This document shows, piece by piece, positions 46,201 through 58,100 of a stretch of DNA of 64,000 bases; position 1 is the first letter of the stretch, and every line of letters starts with the position of its first letter. The position numbers and the translations under genes were made by a program. Under the pieces are notes generated by a model. It did no database searches. It was not told the origin of the DNA and worked only from the letters and a program-made list of their open reading frames with translations. Origin of the DNA: Planococcus citri (Eukaryota > Arthropoda > Insecta > Hemiptera > Pseudococcidae). The stretch covers positions 20,088,001 to 20,152,000 of the forward strand of contig NC_088679.1 of NCBI RefSeq assembly GCF_950023065.1, given 5' to 3'.

Positions 46201-47715
46201 GGAATGTATTGTCTTGAAAAAATTGGGTTATTTAGAAGAAAAAAAAATTCGTATCAATATGAGAAGTTTTCAAAAACAATTATTTTGAATTAAATTTTTT
46301 AGAGTTTTTTTTTCTTCATAAAACCGAAAACGTGATTTAGTGGGAGAAATTTTTCCAAAAATTGAAAGTTTTTTGAAAAATACGTTTCATTTTTTCTTAC
46401 TTGAGGGGAAGGGGCTCTTTACTAGAAGACCAACAAACCAACATTGTTTAAGGAATCATGAGAGGTTATTTTCTTGAAAAAAAGGTTGTTTGAAAGGATG
46501 CTGACCAGAAATGACGAATTTTTAATTTTTTTTACTGACTTGAATTTTCAATTTATTTGATGATTTTTGTAGATACCAATTTTCTTTGGAGGGGGGGGGG
46601 GGCTTTGTATAAGGGGATCATATATCTTGTTGGGTGGAGAGGGGTGCAAGAGAGGTTTTTGTTAGAAACAGAGGTCATCAATTAGAAACATTTTTACCAG
46701 AAATGGTAAATTAAAAAAAATTGTTTACCAATTTTTATGTACAATTCCATTTTTTTTTGATTTTTTTGTAATTTTAAAGGGTTCTAAGACAAATGAATCA
46801 AAGAGTTAGGGGGCCTAGAGAGATTTTGTTCCGACAAAAGGGGGATTATTTAGAAGCATTATTTTGCAAATACGGAAAATTTTTCGGTAAATTATTATTG
46901 TTTTTTCATTCTTTATTTTTTTTAACTGAAGAGGGGCTTCCGCCATATCTTTTTTAAACTTGAAAAAAAAATTTAAAAATACGGAATCAATTTTAGGTGA
47001 TGGGAGCACACAAAAGCTCAAACTTTCAACTTATTATAGCCACTCTAATGAAATCTAAATATTCTTTATCAAACATCCAAATACATAATTATGTATTTTT
47101 AACCTTAAAATTTCGATTCCAGGTGCCACGTCGTTTACTACAAAACCAACTTATGGGTTTATCCGATTCTAAACGAACTTTCTTTCCCCTTCCGGATGTT
47201 ATTCTTCTTGGGATGCCTATTATTATCGACAGTATTTTTAATCATCGGATTCCACGCAAATAATATCATTTGGAAGAGAAGAATAGAGGTAAGATATAAT
47301 TCCAGCAGTACTCAGCCGTGAATTCGTTCACACAAGCAAGAAATAAAACTGTCATTTTTTCACCACATACCTATAGTTAAGTGGAATCAAGCATGCACTT
47401 GTTTTTTTTTCATGTTGTTGCGTTTTACTTATCAACTTACCCAATCGCAAGTTACTAAGTATACCTATCTACTACATTTCTTTTTCATTTGATTTCAAGG
47501 TTTTGGGAATTTTTATAAAAATTTAAAATCAATTTTCTCACTGCACGATTTTTTAAACAGTGTAATCTATGGTCCAATTTCAACACTAGCGCTCAAATTA
47601 TAAAATTTATATTTTTAATTTATTAAATAGGTGTTTCAATTTTACGTTACAGTAAATTTTTAAAAAAATATGTTATTTTCAGATCAAATCGAAGAAGCAA
47701 AAAAAGATAAGATAA
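40033..47715 (+). CDS. AIG1-like: AIG1/ADTRP-family membrane hydrolase, copy 2 (5 exons, 240 aa)
   Basis: join(40033..40200, 43600..43734, 45381..45601, 47123..47288, 47683..47715). Same exon phases as copy 1 and all GT-AG. KYLTFW (Thr52) and SWLNHSVHT (His133/His136) are present, so the family catalytic pair is intact. Differences from copy 1: an extra Leu in exon 2, Cys29 in span 1, and CHVVYYKTN in exon 4, where copy 1 and the family have a His before the Tyr/His. The C-terminus SKKQKKIR retains KKXX. The introns are compact (3.4, 1.6, 1.5 and 0.4 kb). It lies 866 bp from the stop of the convergent PDZ-PH gene. A membrane, probably ER, lipid hydrolase is inferred from the family. Confidence 0.9.
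42210..43509. mobile_element. Foldback element with ~560-bp inverted arms
   Basis: The left arm (about 42210-42785) and right arm (about 42866-43509) are inverted copies, nearly identical over long stretches, around a loop of about 80 bp. The ends AAGGAGGAGTATCGATAAGG and its near-complement bound the unit. The right arm has an extra segment of about 75 bp near 43380-43450. Mirror-image open frames on opposite strands (42392-42643 -, 43002-43355 +) are simply the two arms. No transposase, so this is a non-autonomous foldback or long-TIR element. Transcribed as part of the intron, it would form a long hairpin RNA. Confidence 0.85.
43517..43588 (+). mobile_element. MITE remnant beside the exon 2 acceptor
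   Basis: CTATTTCACGTTACCA, then CTAGATTTTTAATAAACAAT and TTTCTTTGGGGT, matches the right half of the MITE at 3030-3248 (CTATTTCACGTTGCCA, then CTATATTTTTAATGAAAAAC and TTTCTTAGGGGT). It supplies the sequence just upstream of ATGTTTCAG in copy 2; the matching stretch of copy 1 is unrelated. Confidence 0.55.
43600..43734 (+). CDS. AIG1-like: AIG1-like copy 2, exon 2
   Basis: 45 codons, one more (Leu) than copy 1: VDSLLVSESSDNEKK. Donor GTGAGT. Confidence 0.92.
43735..45380 (+). other. Copy 2 intron 2 (1.6 kb)
   Basis: Mostly occupied by the mariner-type element at 43919-44876. About 44890-44960 and 45180-45380 match parts of copy 1 intron 2. No additional exon. Confidence 0.7.
43919..44876 (-). 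mobile_element. Degenerate Tc1/mariner-superfamily transposon (958 bp)
   Basis: Perfect 30-bp terminal inverted repeats beginning CAGGGTGTTCCAGAATAACC, flanked by TA on both sides (43917-43918, 44877-44878). On the - strand, transposase remnants are visible in several frames: AKLTVWLGVAKFGVVGPCVF, MLNEFLVPELKG, WLPRSPDFSAYDFF and DINRELRLIGREVFNN, then CLVECVKNDGKYLDG. Stops, frameshifts and deletions make it non-functional. The family resembles insect IS630/mariner-like transposases with a WxPRSPDLxxxDFF box. Confidence 0.88.
45381..45601 (+). CDS. AIG1-like: AIG1-like copy 2, exon 3
   Basis: 73 codons plus two bases. FVTVTFWVLMTIDRKLVMPK and FFPSWLNHSVHT keep the histidine motif; spans 4 and 5 follow. 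Acceptor GTTGCAG, donor GTGAGT. Confidence 0.93.
45602..47122 (+). other. Copy 2 intron 3 (1.5 kb)
   Basis: Aligns in patches with copy 1 intron 3. T- and G-rich runs, no gene. The open frame 46997-47263 is the frame-shifted shadow of exon 4. Confidence 0.65.
47123..47288 (+). CDS. AIG1-like: AIG1-like copy 2, exon 4
   Basis: Completes the split Trp, then CHVVYYKTNLWVYPILNEL and the last span. Donor GTAAGA. Nearly identical to copy 1 in the middle; the changes cluster at both ends. Confidence 0.93.
47289..47682 (+). other. Copy 2 intron 4 (394 bp) with possible read-through end
   Basis: Retention would add VRYNSSSTQP and stop at 47319-47321, with AATAAA at 47342-47347. The last 300 bp match the 3' end of copy 1 intron 4 (from about 38170). 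Confidence 0.5.
47683..47715 (+). CDS. AIG1-like: AIG1-like copy 2, exon 5 (C-terminal KKIR)
   Basis: IKSKKQKKIR then TAA; acceptor TTTTCAG. Same dilysine ending as copy 1. Confidence 0.85.
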   Translation: MKSKKQKKIR

Positions 47716-48580
47716 AAGCATCCAGTAACGCGAGGCAATATCTACCTATTCATCATCTAAAAATTTCGAAACAGGTGGTTTTTTAGTTAATAAATGGAGA
47801 ATGGCCAGTCCACGTCGGAGTTATTTTATTTTATTGATTTTTCGTTTTAAAAATGTCGTTGTGATTTCATTTTTGTTGTTGTGTGTTAAATATAAATTTT
47901 GGTTTTGTATTACAACTGTTGAAACTTGTGTAGGTAATTCATGTGTTTACATGTCTAGAACTAGATGTTCTATCCGGTCTAGGTATAATGTTAAAAGGTT
48001 AAAAAAAAAATTAGCATGTTGTTTACACCGGGTCGATCAAGTAGGTATAATATCGTACGACACAATCGAATTATGTTTACCACACAAACATAATTTTTTA
48101 GTAGAAAAAAACAACAACAAAATTCGTTGAACAAATAAAAAGCGAAAAACTCAATCCTTATATTTAATAAAATACAAATGTGAAAACTAAAACGTACATA
48201 AAAACAATATGAGGAACTGCATTTATAACATAATTCCGCGTTTGTAATTCATAGTAACATTTAAAATTCTCTAAAAGAAGAATAATACTTAATACACTGA
48301 ACGAGTAAAAAATCGAAAACAAAAACGAACGACGAAAAAAAAAACAACAAACGATACGGATGGTTATAATTATCACTTGGAAAATTTTAAATCGATTTGT
48401 AAATCTAATTGTTCGATAACTAATACAATTTTTTCGTTTTCCTCCTATATGAAGCGCGTTTCTTAGGCCATTTGACGCTGTAGGTATATCTAACGGATTA
48501 GGTACAGATGTTTTTTTAAAAAAACAAACAAAAAAAACAATTAAAATAAATCGAAAATAATCTGAGAAAACTTCATATCG
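47716..48580. other. Convergent intergenic space
   Basis: 3' flank of AIG1-like copy 2 (homologous to copy 1 up to about 48030) meeting the 3' flank of the - strand PDZ-PH gene. Candidate poly(A) signals: AATAAA at 48134-48139 (+) and ATTAAA on the - strand at 48163-48168. The two transcripts may end within a few tens of bases of each other or overlap. Confidence 0.5.
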
Positions 48581-49120
48581 TTATGAGACTTTGATCCAGC
48601 GTTCAATTGACTGCTCCATTGCTGCCATCCATCTGTGAAAAAACAGGTATTCGTTTTTATAATTAAAATTACTAATTACTCGATAGTATGTAGGTAACTA
48701 CTCGTTTATAGTTTTACTTACCTTCTTTTATCAACGCTTGTTTCCGTATAAAATAGAAAATGTTTGAAAGTACAATCCGACGGTATTAATTCAAAGGCGT
48801 GTCGACGCGATGCTGACGACGAACTTTGAACTTTGTATCCGTGTAAATAAATCAATCCTGAGGGATGTAAACAAATCGATGAGAAACTAATTATATTAAT
48901 GAAAAACATATTATACGAGATGAAGTCGTTTACCGATGGCTTCGTTCGCTTTAGCATCGGTAAAAAGATATAAACGAGCTTCTTTCAATATGCAATATTG
49001 TCTTTTCCAATGATTACCCTTGTGATGGACCAGAGACGATAATGATCCCTTGTATTCGCAATCTAAGAAACTATTGGCGGTTATTTTTAGTAATTGATCT
49101 GACTGGTATTCGTCTTCGTC
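48581..49120 (-). CDS. PDZ-PH gene, last three exons (second PH domain)
   Basis: Exons 48934-49120, 48722-48857 and 48581-48632 encode CEYKGSLSSLVHH, GNHWKRQYCILKEARLYLFT, then LIYLHGYKV and RRHAFELIPS, and the closing helix DKRRWMAAMEQSIERWIKVS. The Trp of that helix is the invariant PH-domain Trp. The stop is TAA (complement of 48581-48583). Confidence 0.9.
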
Positions 49121-52100
49121 CTGTAAAACGAGCTCGAGCGTTAAAAAAAATGAGGTCAAAATGTAAACGGAAAAATAAGTTGGCATGGAAAATATCCTAC
49201 ATGTAGGTAGGTAGGTAGGTAGGTACTTACGTAGCATTTGGCAGTAGTACTGATCAATGAAATCCACGAGTCGTAATCATCGACGGTCTCCGGAGACAGG
49301 TAGATAGTTTTACCCTCTTTTCTGGTTATCAGGAATGTATTCGGACGAGAGAAATTTATTAATTTTTGAACAGTGTATTTTGTCATGTTTGTGGCCCCTA
49401 ATGGAATACTTTCCTGTAAAAAATACCCAACGGATTACAAAAATATGCAGGATAGGTATCTACTCCCATATTTTACATTAAATGGATTAGAGTGACTCAT
49501 ATTTTTACTTGGAGAGATGAATTGAAAAAAAAACAACAAAAAAACTAAACTCAACTTGACATTTAAACAAATTTTGATTCCATTAACAGATGAATGAAAT
49601 GTGGAATTATAAATTTTATATTTGATCAACGAAAATAGGCATAATTCACGATTTATTTAAACACAAGAATTGATTTTCAAAACTCATTTCAAAAATATTG
49701 ATTTCAATTTTTTTCAGAGAAAAGAAAGGAACAAAACAAATTTATAAAAAACGTGAATTTGCCTAATAATTTTTTTACGAGCCAATTTTTGATACAGTGG
49801 AAATTGAAAATGGAAGAGAAGGGAGGAAAATAGGATTATTATGAGAAATTTAAGGCTACCTACAATCTACATCTACGACTTTTAAAACTTGTTCATGAAA
49901 ACTTATGGCTAAATTATTTTTAAAACAAAAGTAAAAATTGCAGATTGGCAAAATCTACCTAAATGTGTATGCTTCAAAACTTCAGCAGTAGAGATTGATT
50001 TGGAACCGGTTTAAACCAGTTTGAAGCAATTTCAACTGTTTGTGTTTTGAAGTACCTACCTAGCTAAGGAAAGTTGAAAGTGGTTCAAACCATATAAAAT
50101 TTTTTTAAATTGGCTTTAAAACGAGTCAAACTGGTTTATGAGAGCGATTCAGTTTGAAGCAGTTTACGCTGATATAAAACCTTTCAAACTGGTTCTAAAT
50201 TAGCGTAGACAGTTTAGAAGTCGTTCAGACAAGGTTGAAACTGGTTCAAACAAAGATTTAAACTGGTTTGGAATAAGTTTAAACCAGTTTGAAGCGACTT
50301 GAGCTTCTTTTTAAGCATTCAGACAAGTTGCAATTGGTTCAAACCGGATAAAATTTTTTTTATCTGGTTAAAATTTTTTTTATCCGGTTTGAAAGCGAGT
50401 CAAACTGGTTTATGAGAGCGATTCAAACAGGTTTGAAGCAGTTCACGCTGATATAAAACCTTTCAAACTGGTTCTAAACTAGCTTAGACAATTTAGAAGT
50501 CGTTCAGACAAGGTTAAAACTGGTTCAAACGAGATTTAAACTGGTTTGGAATAAGTTTAAACCCGTTTGAAGCGACTTGAGCTTCTTTTTAAGTATTCAG
50601 ACAAGTTGCAATTGGTTCAAACCGGATGAAAAGTGGTTTCATTTGATTTGAAAGAAAGTCAACCTGGTGATTTGGAATATTCAAACCGGTTTGAGGCAGT
50701 TTAAACTGATTTCAAGTCCTTCAAACCGGTTTTAAAAAAGCTTACACAGTTCAGAAGTCATTTAGATGGGATTGAAACTGGTTCAAACCGGTTTGGAACA
50801 GATTTAAACCAGTTTGAAGCAACTTAAGGTGGTTTTGAAGTAGTTCAAACAAGTTGAAAGTGGTTCAAACCAGATTAAAAGTGGTTCCAATTGGTTTGGC
50901 GGAATGTCAAACTGATTTGAGTGTATTAAAACAAGTGTGAATCAGTCTGAACCGATTGTAACCCATTTAAACAGGTTTTTAAAATCGTTCAAATGAGGCT
51001 GAACTGAAACTGGTTCAAACTGGTTTAGAATTGATTTAAACTGGTTTGGAATGGGTTTAAATAAGTTTGAAGCAATTTGAGCTGGTTTTGAAAAAGTTTA
51101 GACAGGTGGCAACTGGCAAGTAATTCAAACCAGATTACCTACAAGCGGTTTGAATTGATTTGAATGAAGGTCAAACTGGTTTGAGAGTTTGCAATCAGGT
51201 TTGGAGCAGTTCATCACGCTGATATAAAACCTTTTAAACTGGTTCTAAACGAGCTTGGAAGTCGTTCATGCAGACAAGGTTGAAAGTGGTTCAAATAAGT
51301 TTGGAATTCATTTAAACTGGTTTGGAAAAAGTTTAAACCAGTTTGAATCAACTGGAGCTGATTTTAAAGTATTCAGACAAGTTGCAATTGGTTCAAACCG
51401 GATTAAAAGTGGTTTCATTTGGTTTGAAAAAAAGTCAACCTGGTGATTTGGAATATTGAAACAGGTTTGACCTGATTTCAAGTCATTCAAAGTTCAAACT
51501 GGTTTCAAAGAAATTCAGACAGTTTAGAAGTCATTTACTAGTTAGATAGATTTAAACCAGTTTGAAGCAATGTAAGGTGGTTTTAAAATAGTTCAAACAA
51601 GTGGAAAGTGGTTCAAACCGGATTAAAAGTGGTTCCAATTGGTATGACGGAATGTCAAACTGATTCGAGTATATTCAAACAAGTGTGAATCAGTTTGAAC
51701 CGATTGTTACCCATTTAAACAGGTTTTTAAAATCGTTCAAATGAGGCCGAACTGAAACTGGTTCAAACTGGTTTAGAATTGATTTAAAGTGGTTTGGAAT
51801 GGGTTTAAATAAGTTTGAAGCAATTTGAGCTGGTTTTGAAAAAGTTTAGAGAGGTAGCAAGTAATTCAAACCAGATTACCTACAAAAGGTTTGAATTGAT
51901 TTGAATGAAGGTCAAACTGGTTTGAGAGTTTTTAATCATGTAAACCAGTTCTAATTGATTTTGAGCCATGCCATTTAAACTGGGTTTAAACTTGTTGAGA
52001 CGGTTCAGAAGCCATTTAAACAATTCTGAAACCGGTTCAAACTGGTTTGGAATAGGTTAAAACCGGTTTGAAAAAATTTGAGGAGGTTTTGGAGTAGTTT

Positions 52101-55100
52101 AGACGAGTGACAAAGGAATCAAAAAGAAAAAAAAATCAGTGATAAATTGATAAAATTGAACAAAAAATTAATTAATCTGTAAATTAGACCCAAAATCCTA
52201 ATCAAGTTTTTTCAACAGGATAAATTTTTCACTTTTGCCTTTCCAAATTTTAGGCTCACTTTCATCTCAGCCGAGAAGAAATCAGAATGTAGGTTTCAAA
52301 AAAGATAAAAGAATAAATTTTAATTGATCGAGAAATTGGACTTTTTTTTAGAAAAAAAATTGTCCTCAAATTTAAATAAAAATAAGGTTGGCTACACACA
52401 AGGAGATCGAAAAAAAACACAAAATTTAAATAAAACCAAGTTAAAAAGCACGAAAAAAAACAACTAAGAGCGTGATCAACTTACATATTCATTTTTATAG
52501 CTATATAAGCAGTGATCTTCTTTGAGACGAAAAAAACGCAGCATCCAAGAGCTCGTATACTGTTTATTGATAGTTTGTCTCCACATGTACCCTCGTTTCA
52601 GGCATTTATTTTCTTGAGCTGATCTAGACGACGATAGAATATCTTTCGTCCTGGCTACTTCTAAATCCAACGAATCGGTACCTATTCAAAAAACATCATC
52701 CAGTCAAGTACAATAACCTTATTATACCTACCTATCTATTTTTTTATTTTTTTAAAAATTCATAATCGCAACGTTAGTAAAATTATCTTACAATCTTGGA
52801 ATATTTTCAACACATCGGAATGCGAGGCATTTAAAACGTTGTAATTATTAATGCATAATATAACATCTCCGACTTGCAACCCGGAATATGCAGCTGGACT
52901 GGCCGATTCAACCACTGAAACTATTACAGGCCTGGAACCTCGTATACGAAATCCATATTCGGCCGAATCTCTGCATACGACTACATGTCTCACATTTTCT
53001 AAAACGCAGCGCAAGTAAAATAATGAAATAAATTCTTCGAAAGCTTTCCATACGAAATGCATTTGTACGTAAACTGAAACCGATCAACTTACTGAAGGAA
53101 TTCGATGCTAAATATTTTTGCAACTCGGTGCTCATTTTTCGATGAATAATATTATTTATTATCGTTTCGTATTTGTAATGGAATTCGCACTCCGAATCGG
53201 TTATATCGTTCGACTTTTGCTTCAGCAAATAATTCTGCATGAATTTGTTTCCTGATTTTTGCTCTGTAGGTACAATATACTTATTCATAATGAGTTCACG
53301 TGTTGAGCTAACGATCAAATTACAATGTAAATAGGTAAAATTGATTTATAATAAGTATTGTACCTTCTTCATCAGAACGATGCCAAGGTAATGTTTCATC
53401 AGCATCGGATACATGTATCCAGGAATTAGATAAAAATGATTCCGCATAAATACCAAACCAATCTTCATCATCTGAACCAGCGCTCGAATGACTCGTTCGT
53501 AATCTTTCCATACTAACGTCGGTTGATCTTGCGAGGGGCCTAAAAAAATACGTTAAGGCAACCATTAATACATATAAGTAAGTTGGCTGTGGATTCGTGA
53601 AAAGATTTCTGATGTTTAATTTCTAATATGATTCAAAATTTCTTCTGAGTTACTCCTTTTACTTTGGAAAAACAATTAATTATTTTCATTTAATTTGAAA
53701 AAAAGTGAAAAAAAAGGAAATGAAAAAACATTTCTGTTTACATTTTTCAAATATATTTTTCCAACACAAGTTCTTTTCAATTTTCAAAAATTTCTTACTC
53801 ATTCAAGTTGATCAGATTTTTGGGCTTCAACAAAGTTAAATAAATAAAATTTATATTAATAAAAAAAAAAAAAAAAAAAAAACAGAAAAATGATTACGAA
53901 CTATTTACATTTAAAAATTATGCATTCAAACCTGATATCTTTTTTAGATTCCTTAACTCGTTCTTCGGATTTAGCTCTAGCATTTGCTGCGTAAGTTTTA
54001 GGAAAATATCTTTCTTCGGAACGATACCGTTTTTCTTGTTTTTTGAACAACTTTCCAGGCGGTGTTCGCTGACACATCCTGGGCGAATCTTCGAAACCAG
54101 CTGGAGGCTGAACGATATCTTCGATTTGAGGTGACATTGCATTTTCCTACATTCACACGGCGTCAATTAGTTATTTTAAAACTGCTGGGTGTTAATTCAT
54201 CATCAATAATAACGTGCTCGACTTACTACAGAGTTCAATACAATGGGAGATGATTTTGAGCTTATGTCTCTGGTGTGGTGATGACTCGAGAGTGAATGTT
54301 CTATCGTAGTTGTACTGCTATGTTCGCTGTAAAATACTGAGTCACTTCCTGGACTTGCTGATCGTAGAGATTCGGCGCTGATTGCTTTTAATCCGTTTGA
54401 TGTTTCGGTAGGCGTTTCCTAAATTTTGAAAAAATAAAGAAATTAAAAAAATTAAAATTTTAAAAATATTTATTTAAAAAAATGAAAAAAATGAATCCCA
54501 AAAAAATTAGAACACAAATAATCAAAATTGAAAATAAAAAATGAAAAATATAAAAAAATAAAAATTGAAAAAAAAAATTGAAAATAAAAAATTTAAAAGT
54601 TTTAAAAAAATTAAAAATAAGCAGTTGAAAAATAAAAAAAATCAAGTGAAAAAAAAATAAAAATCGAGTCAACTGATGAGGTAGACATGAAAAAAAATCA
54701 GTATATCAAATTACCATCAGTCCTTTGGACGAATTCACATCATTTTTCGTCTGAGGAGCATTTGCCACCACAGCATTCATTCGATCTATAGCACTGGAAG
54801 AAGGAGATTTCGCAGGGATTGATCTTCTACGAAGCATTTCATCGGTAACTGCTCTCTTCTTTGTTCTAAATAAATTAATCGAATGGATTAATTAAAAAAT
54901 GAACTGTCTCTCAAGCTGAAAGTCATATTTACAAACAAATTAGCTCACCTAGGAAACGTAGTTGGACTACGATTATCAACCATTCTACAACGTGGGCTAG
55001 TTCTTCTTGTACGACCGCAAGAGCATTCATCACTGGTATCATCTGAGGATTCAGTTTGTCCTCCGTGACAAACCACTCCATTCCCCATAACAGACTATAA

Positions 55101-58100
55101 AAATATTGTCATGTTATAATCAAATTCATTTATCTATAGACTAGGCAGATCTGATCTAATCAAATCACTATTATTATCTATAGTAATTTTTTACCTTTGG
55201 TACGTTTTGATTCGAAGTATAAGTACACACTTTACTTCTTCTGATTGTTCGATAACCAGAATCAGCACTTAAATCTCTTTTCAGTGGTTCTTCAACTATT
55301 TTTTTACCCCCTGAAAACGAAACTTGTGTAAATAGGTACCTATTGTGAACATAAACCTTGATGAATTAAATTCAGTGCTAGGTTTACCGGCGGACTTTTG
55401 ATTTTTTTCTTCAATTTTTTCATTCATCCTGGCAATTTTCTCACTATTTCTGTAAAATTTAAATAAAAAGTATGAAATTCGCAATTCTTTTTTTATTATT
55501 CGAACATTCGTAAGTACTTATAGTATTTTGATTATCGAATAAATAGAGATATGTACTTATAGGTATGAATATAGTGTAGGTAGTCATATTGTATGTATTA
55601 TTATGAGGCATTTTGCATTGCCCATATTATTATTATAGCTGTAGCTACTCAGTGAACTAGAACTATAATATGGAAGCTTCATATCGTATCATTAAAAGCA
55701 TTACTATAGCTAGTACTATTACTGAACTACCCATCGCAAACATTCTAAATCTAACTAAATACAAGACGAAGCTCTCGGCACGCTTATGAAATTTGTTTTT
55801 AATTTTTAACACCAAGTATTTTTATTTATGGTTCGTTAATTTAATCATTCAATTCGCCATTTCTACCTAATTAAGTAATTAAATACTACCTCTACTCCAT
55901 GCACATCATACCTACCTACTTGAAGCATACATTCATTATTTTTTCTAAGGAATCTTGCCGCAATACGATGATCAGGTAGCAGGTACGATATTTATTCGCA
56001 TCAATTAATTACTTTAAAGCTTTTTTTAATCCTTATAATTTAAATTAAATAAGGGTATATTCGAATGAGTGACGCTGTTGAAATTCTGAAAATAAATCGT
56101 ATTCATCTTTCAACGATTTAATTAGGTACAGTTTTAGATCGAAATAATCTGTTTTCTTCCCATTATGATTAATGAACCACATTTTAGACGAAAAATAGCC
56201 AATGGATTCGCATACTTATTTTTTTTCAAAGATGATCTATTTTATTCTGCGGATGACATTGTTGCCAAAATCACTTTTAGGATTAGGTGCCATTCCAAAA
56301 TGCTCAGAAGCTCCCTACGAATTACATGAAATGGTCGATTATCAACATTGACTTGTATTCTGGTGTGAATTTAAGGGGACAAATAGGTAAATATGATTAA
56401 AAAAGGAATTTCAAAAAAGTTTTCTTCAAAATTATTTGAAAGTGAAAAAAATTGATCAAATTGAAATTCTATCAGAGTTACTTCTTTGGTCAAAAAGCCA
56501 TGTTTAAGACAAATTATTGTATTCATTTGAAGTATCTCCTTAATTTATCAGATAGGCAACTTCTTTGTCAAACGTCATTTTATGTTACTTATCAAAATAT
56601 CGAAATAGGGCATTTTATTCAGCGAACATTCTCTTAACAAAACGCCGGTATTGCAAATTAATTAAATTCGGGTATGATGATGCACAATGAAGGGGTGGGG
56701 GTATCTGGAATGTTAAAAAAATTTCAAAGTAAAAAACACAGACATTTTAAACTGAAAAATTGAATTTTTCTAAAAAAAAAAAAACTGTTACTTACCCCAG
56801 AAATGTTTGAACAATTCACTTTAGTTTTTTGACCTTCAAATTTCTCAAACTGAGTTGATTTGTACAATTTACAAAAAAAATGTTGGGCACAGATCACTCG
56901 CCTTATCCTTTAAATAGATTGTTAAGAAGTTGAAATTAAGCATTTTCAAATGTTCTCACCACTTAAATTTTTATATTGTTGATCAAATAGTGAAAAAACA
57001 AAACAGCATTCAAAAATACCCCAACTCTACGCCAAAATAAAATTTCGAAAAATGAATGATTTCTTTTTTTGAAAATTCAAAGGTCATTTATACTTTTTAT
57101 GAAAAAAAAAAAAAAAATTAGAATTGCAGAAAATCAAGGTAGAAAGCTGGGTTCAGTTTACAACCTATTTATGATCTCCTTAATCCCGCTGGGTGGTGGT
57201 GGTTTAGACACATTTTCAAGCCTCCAGTCGGTTTTCAAAATTTTCATTTTTGGAAATATTGATTAAAAAAGGATCTAAATTATATTCGTAGTCTGAAAAA
57301 TCTGATTTACATGTCGCCATTGTCACCCTACTGATCGATTTAGGCAAAAAAATTTTCGGCTGGTCAAAATCTGAAGTCGTTTCTTATTAATGATTTGGGA
57401 GAGGGGGGCTGGGGAAGAGAATTCCTCTAACTAGACGAACATAAAAAGAGTTAGAATTTTATCTAACAAGGGAACCTCTTGAGGTGTCACACTCCGATTT
57501 GAACGGGACCGCGATTTTGGGAAAGAGCATAGTCTAAAATCTCCAAAACCAAATTTTCAGCTGCCCAAGTTAATTTTTCGATTTTTGGCGAATTTTTGAA
57601 AATTCAAAATTGACTGTTTTTGGTGATATATGCTTTTTTTAAAAAAAGTACGAACTTGATCAGGAAAAATGGTCAAAATGAGTCCCAAAACTACTATTAG
57701 ATAATTACCCAAATCCAAATTTTACCATTTCCAGCCATTCTGGAGCCTCCAGCGCGATTTTTCAATTTCTCCAGAATTTTGAATTTGCTCCAGAAGGCGT
57801 GAATATGCAGTTGGGCAGCTAAAAATCGAGTTGTGTAATATATTCGACCTGTTTAACGAGTTTATCTACATTTGAGCCGATTTTGGGAGTGGCACCTCTA
57901 AAGTGGTTTTTTGACCAGCTTTTTTTCAAAATTGAAGAATTCAAAAAATCAAAAGATAACGGTTTGTGAGAAAATGTTTGAAATTTGTGCAAATCGCAGT
58001 ATTTCTTTAAGAATTAACCCCCCCCCCCGAGCTCAAATTCTACCATTTACAGCCGTCTATTGGAGCGAGAGTGACACCTCAAAAAACCACTTTTGAGGTG

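Noticed and set aside
49990..52115. CRISPR-like or simple satellite interpretation of the AAACTGGTTT array
   Set aside because: No constant repeats with unique equal-length spacers, and the host is eukaryotic; words are in both orientations with irregular linkers.
54460..54672. 70-codon Phe-rich - strand frame
   Set aside because: Low-complexity A/T intron between two exons of the PDZ-PH gene.
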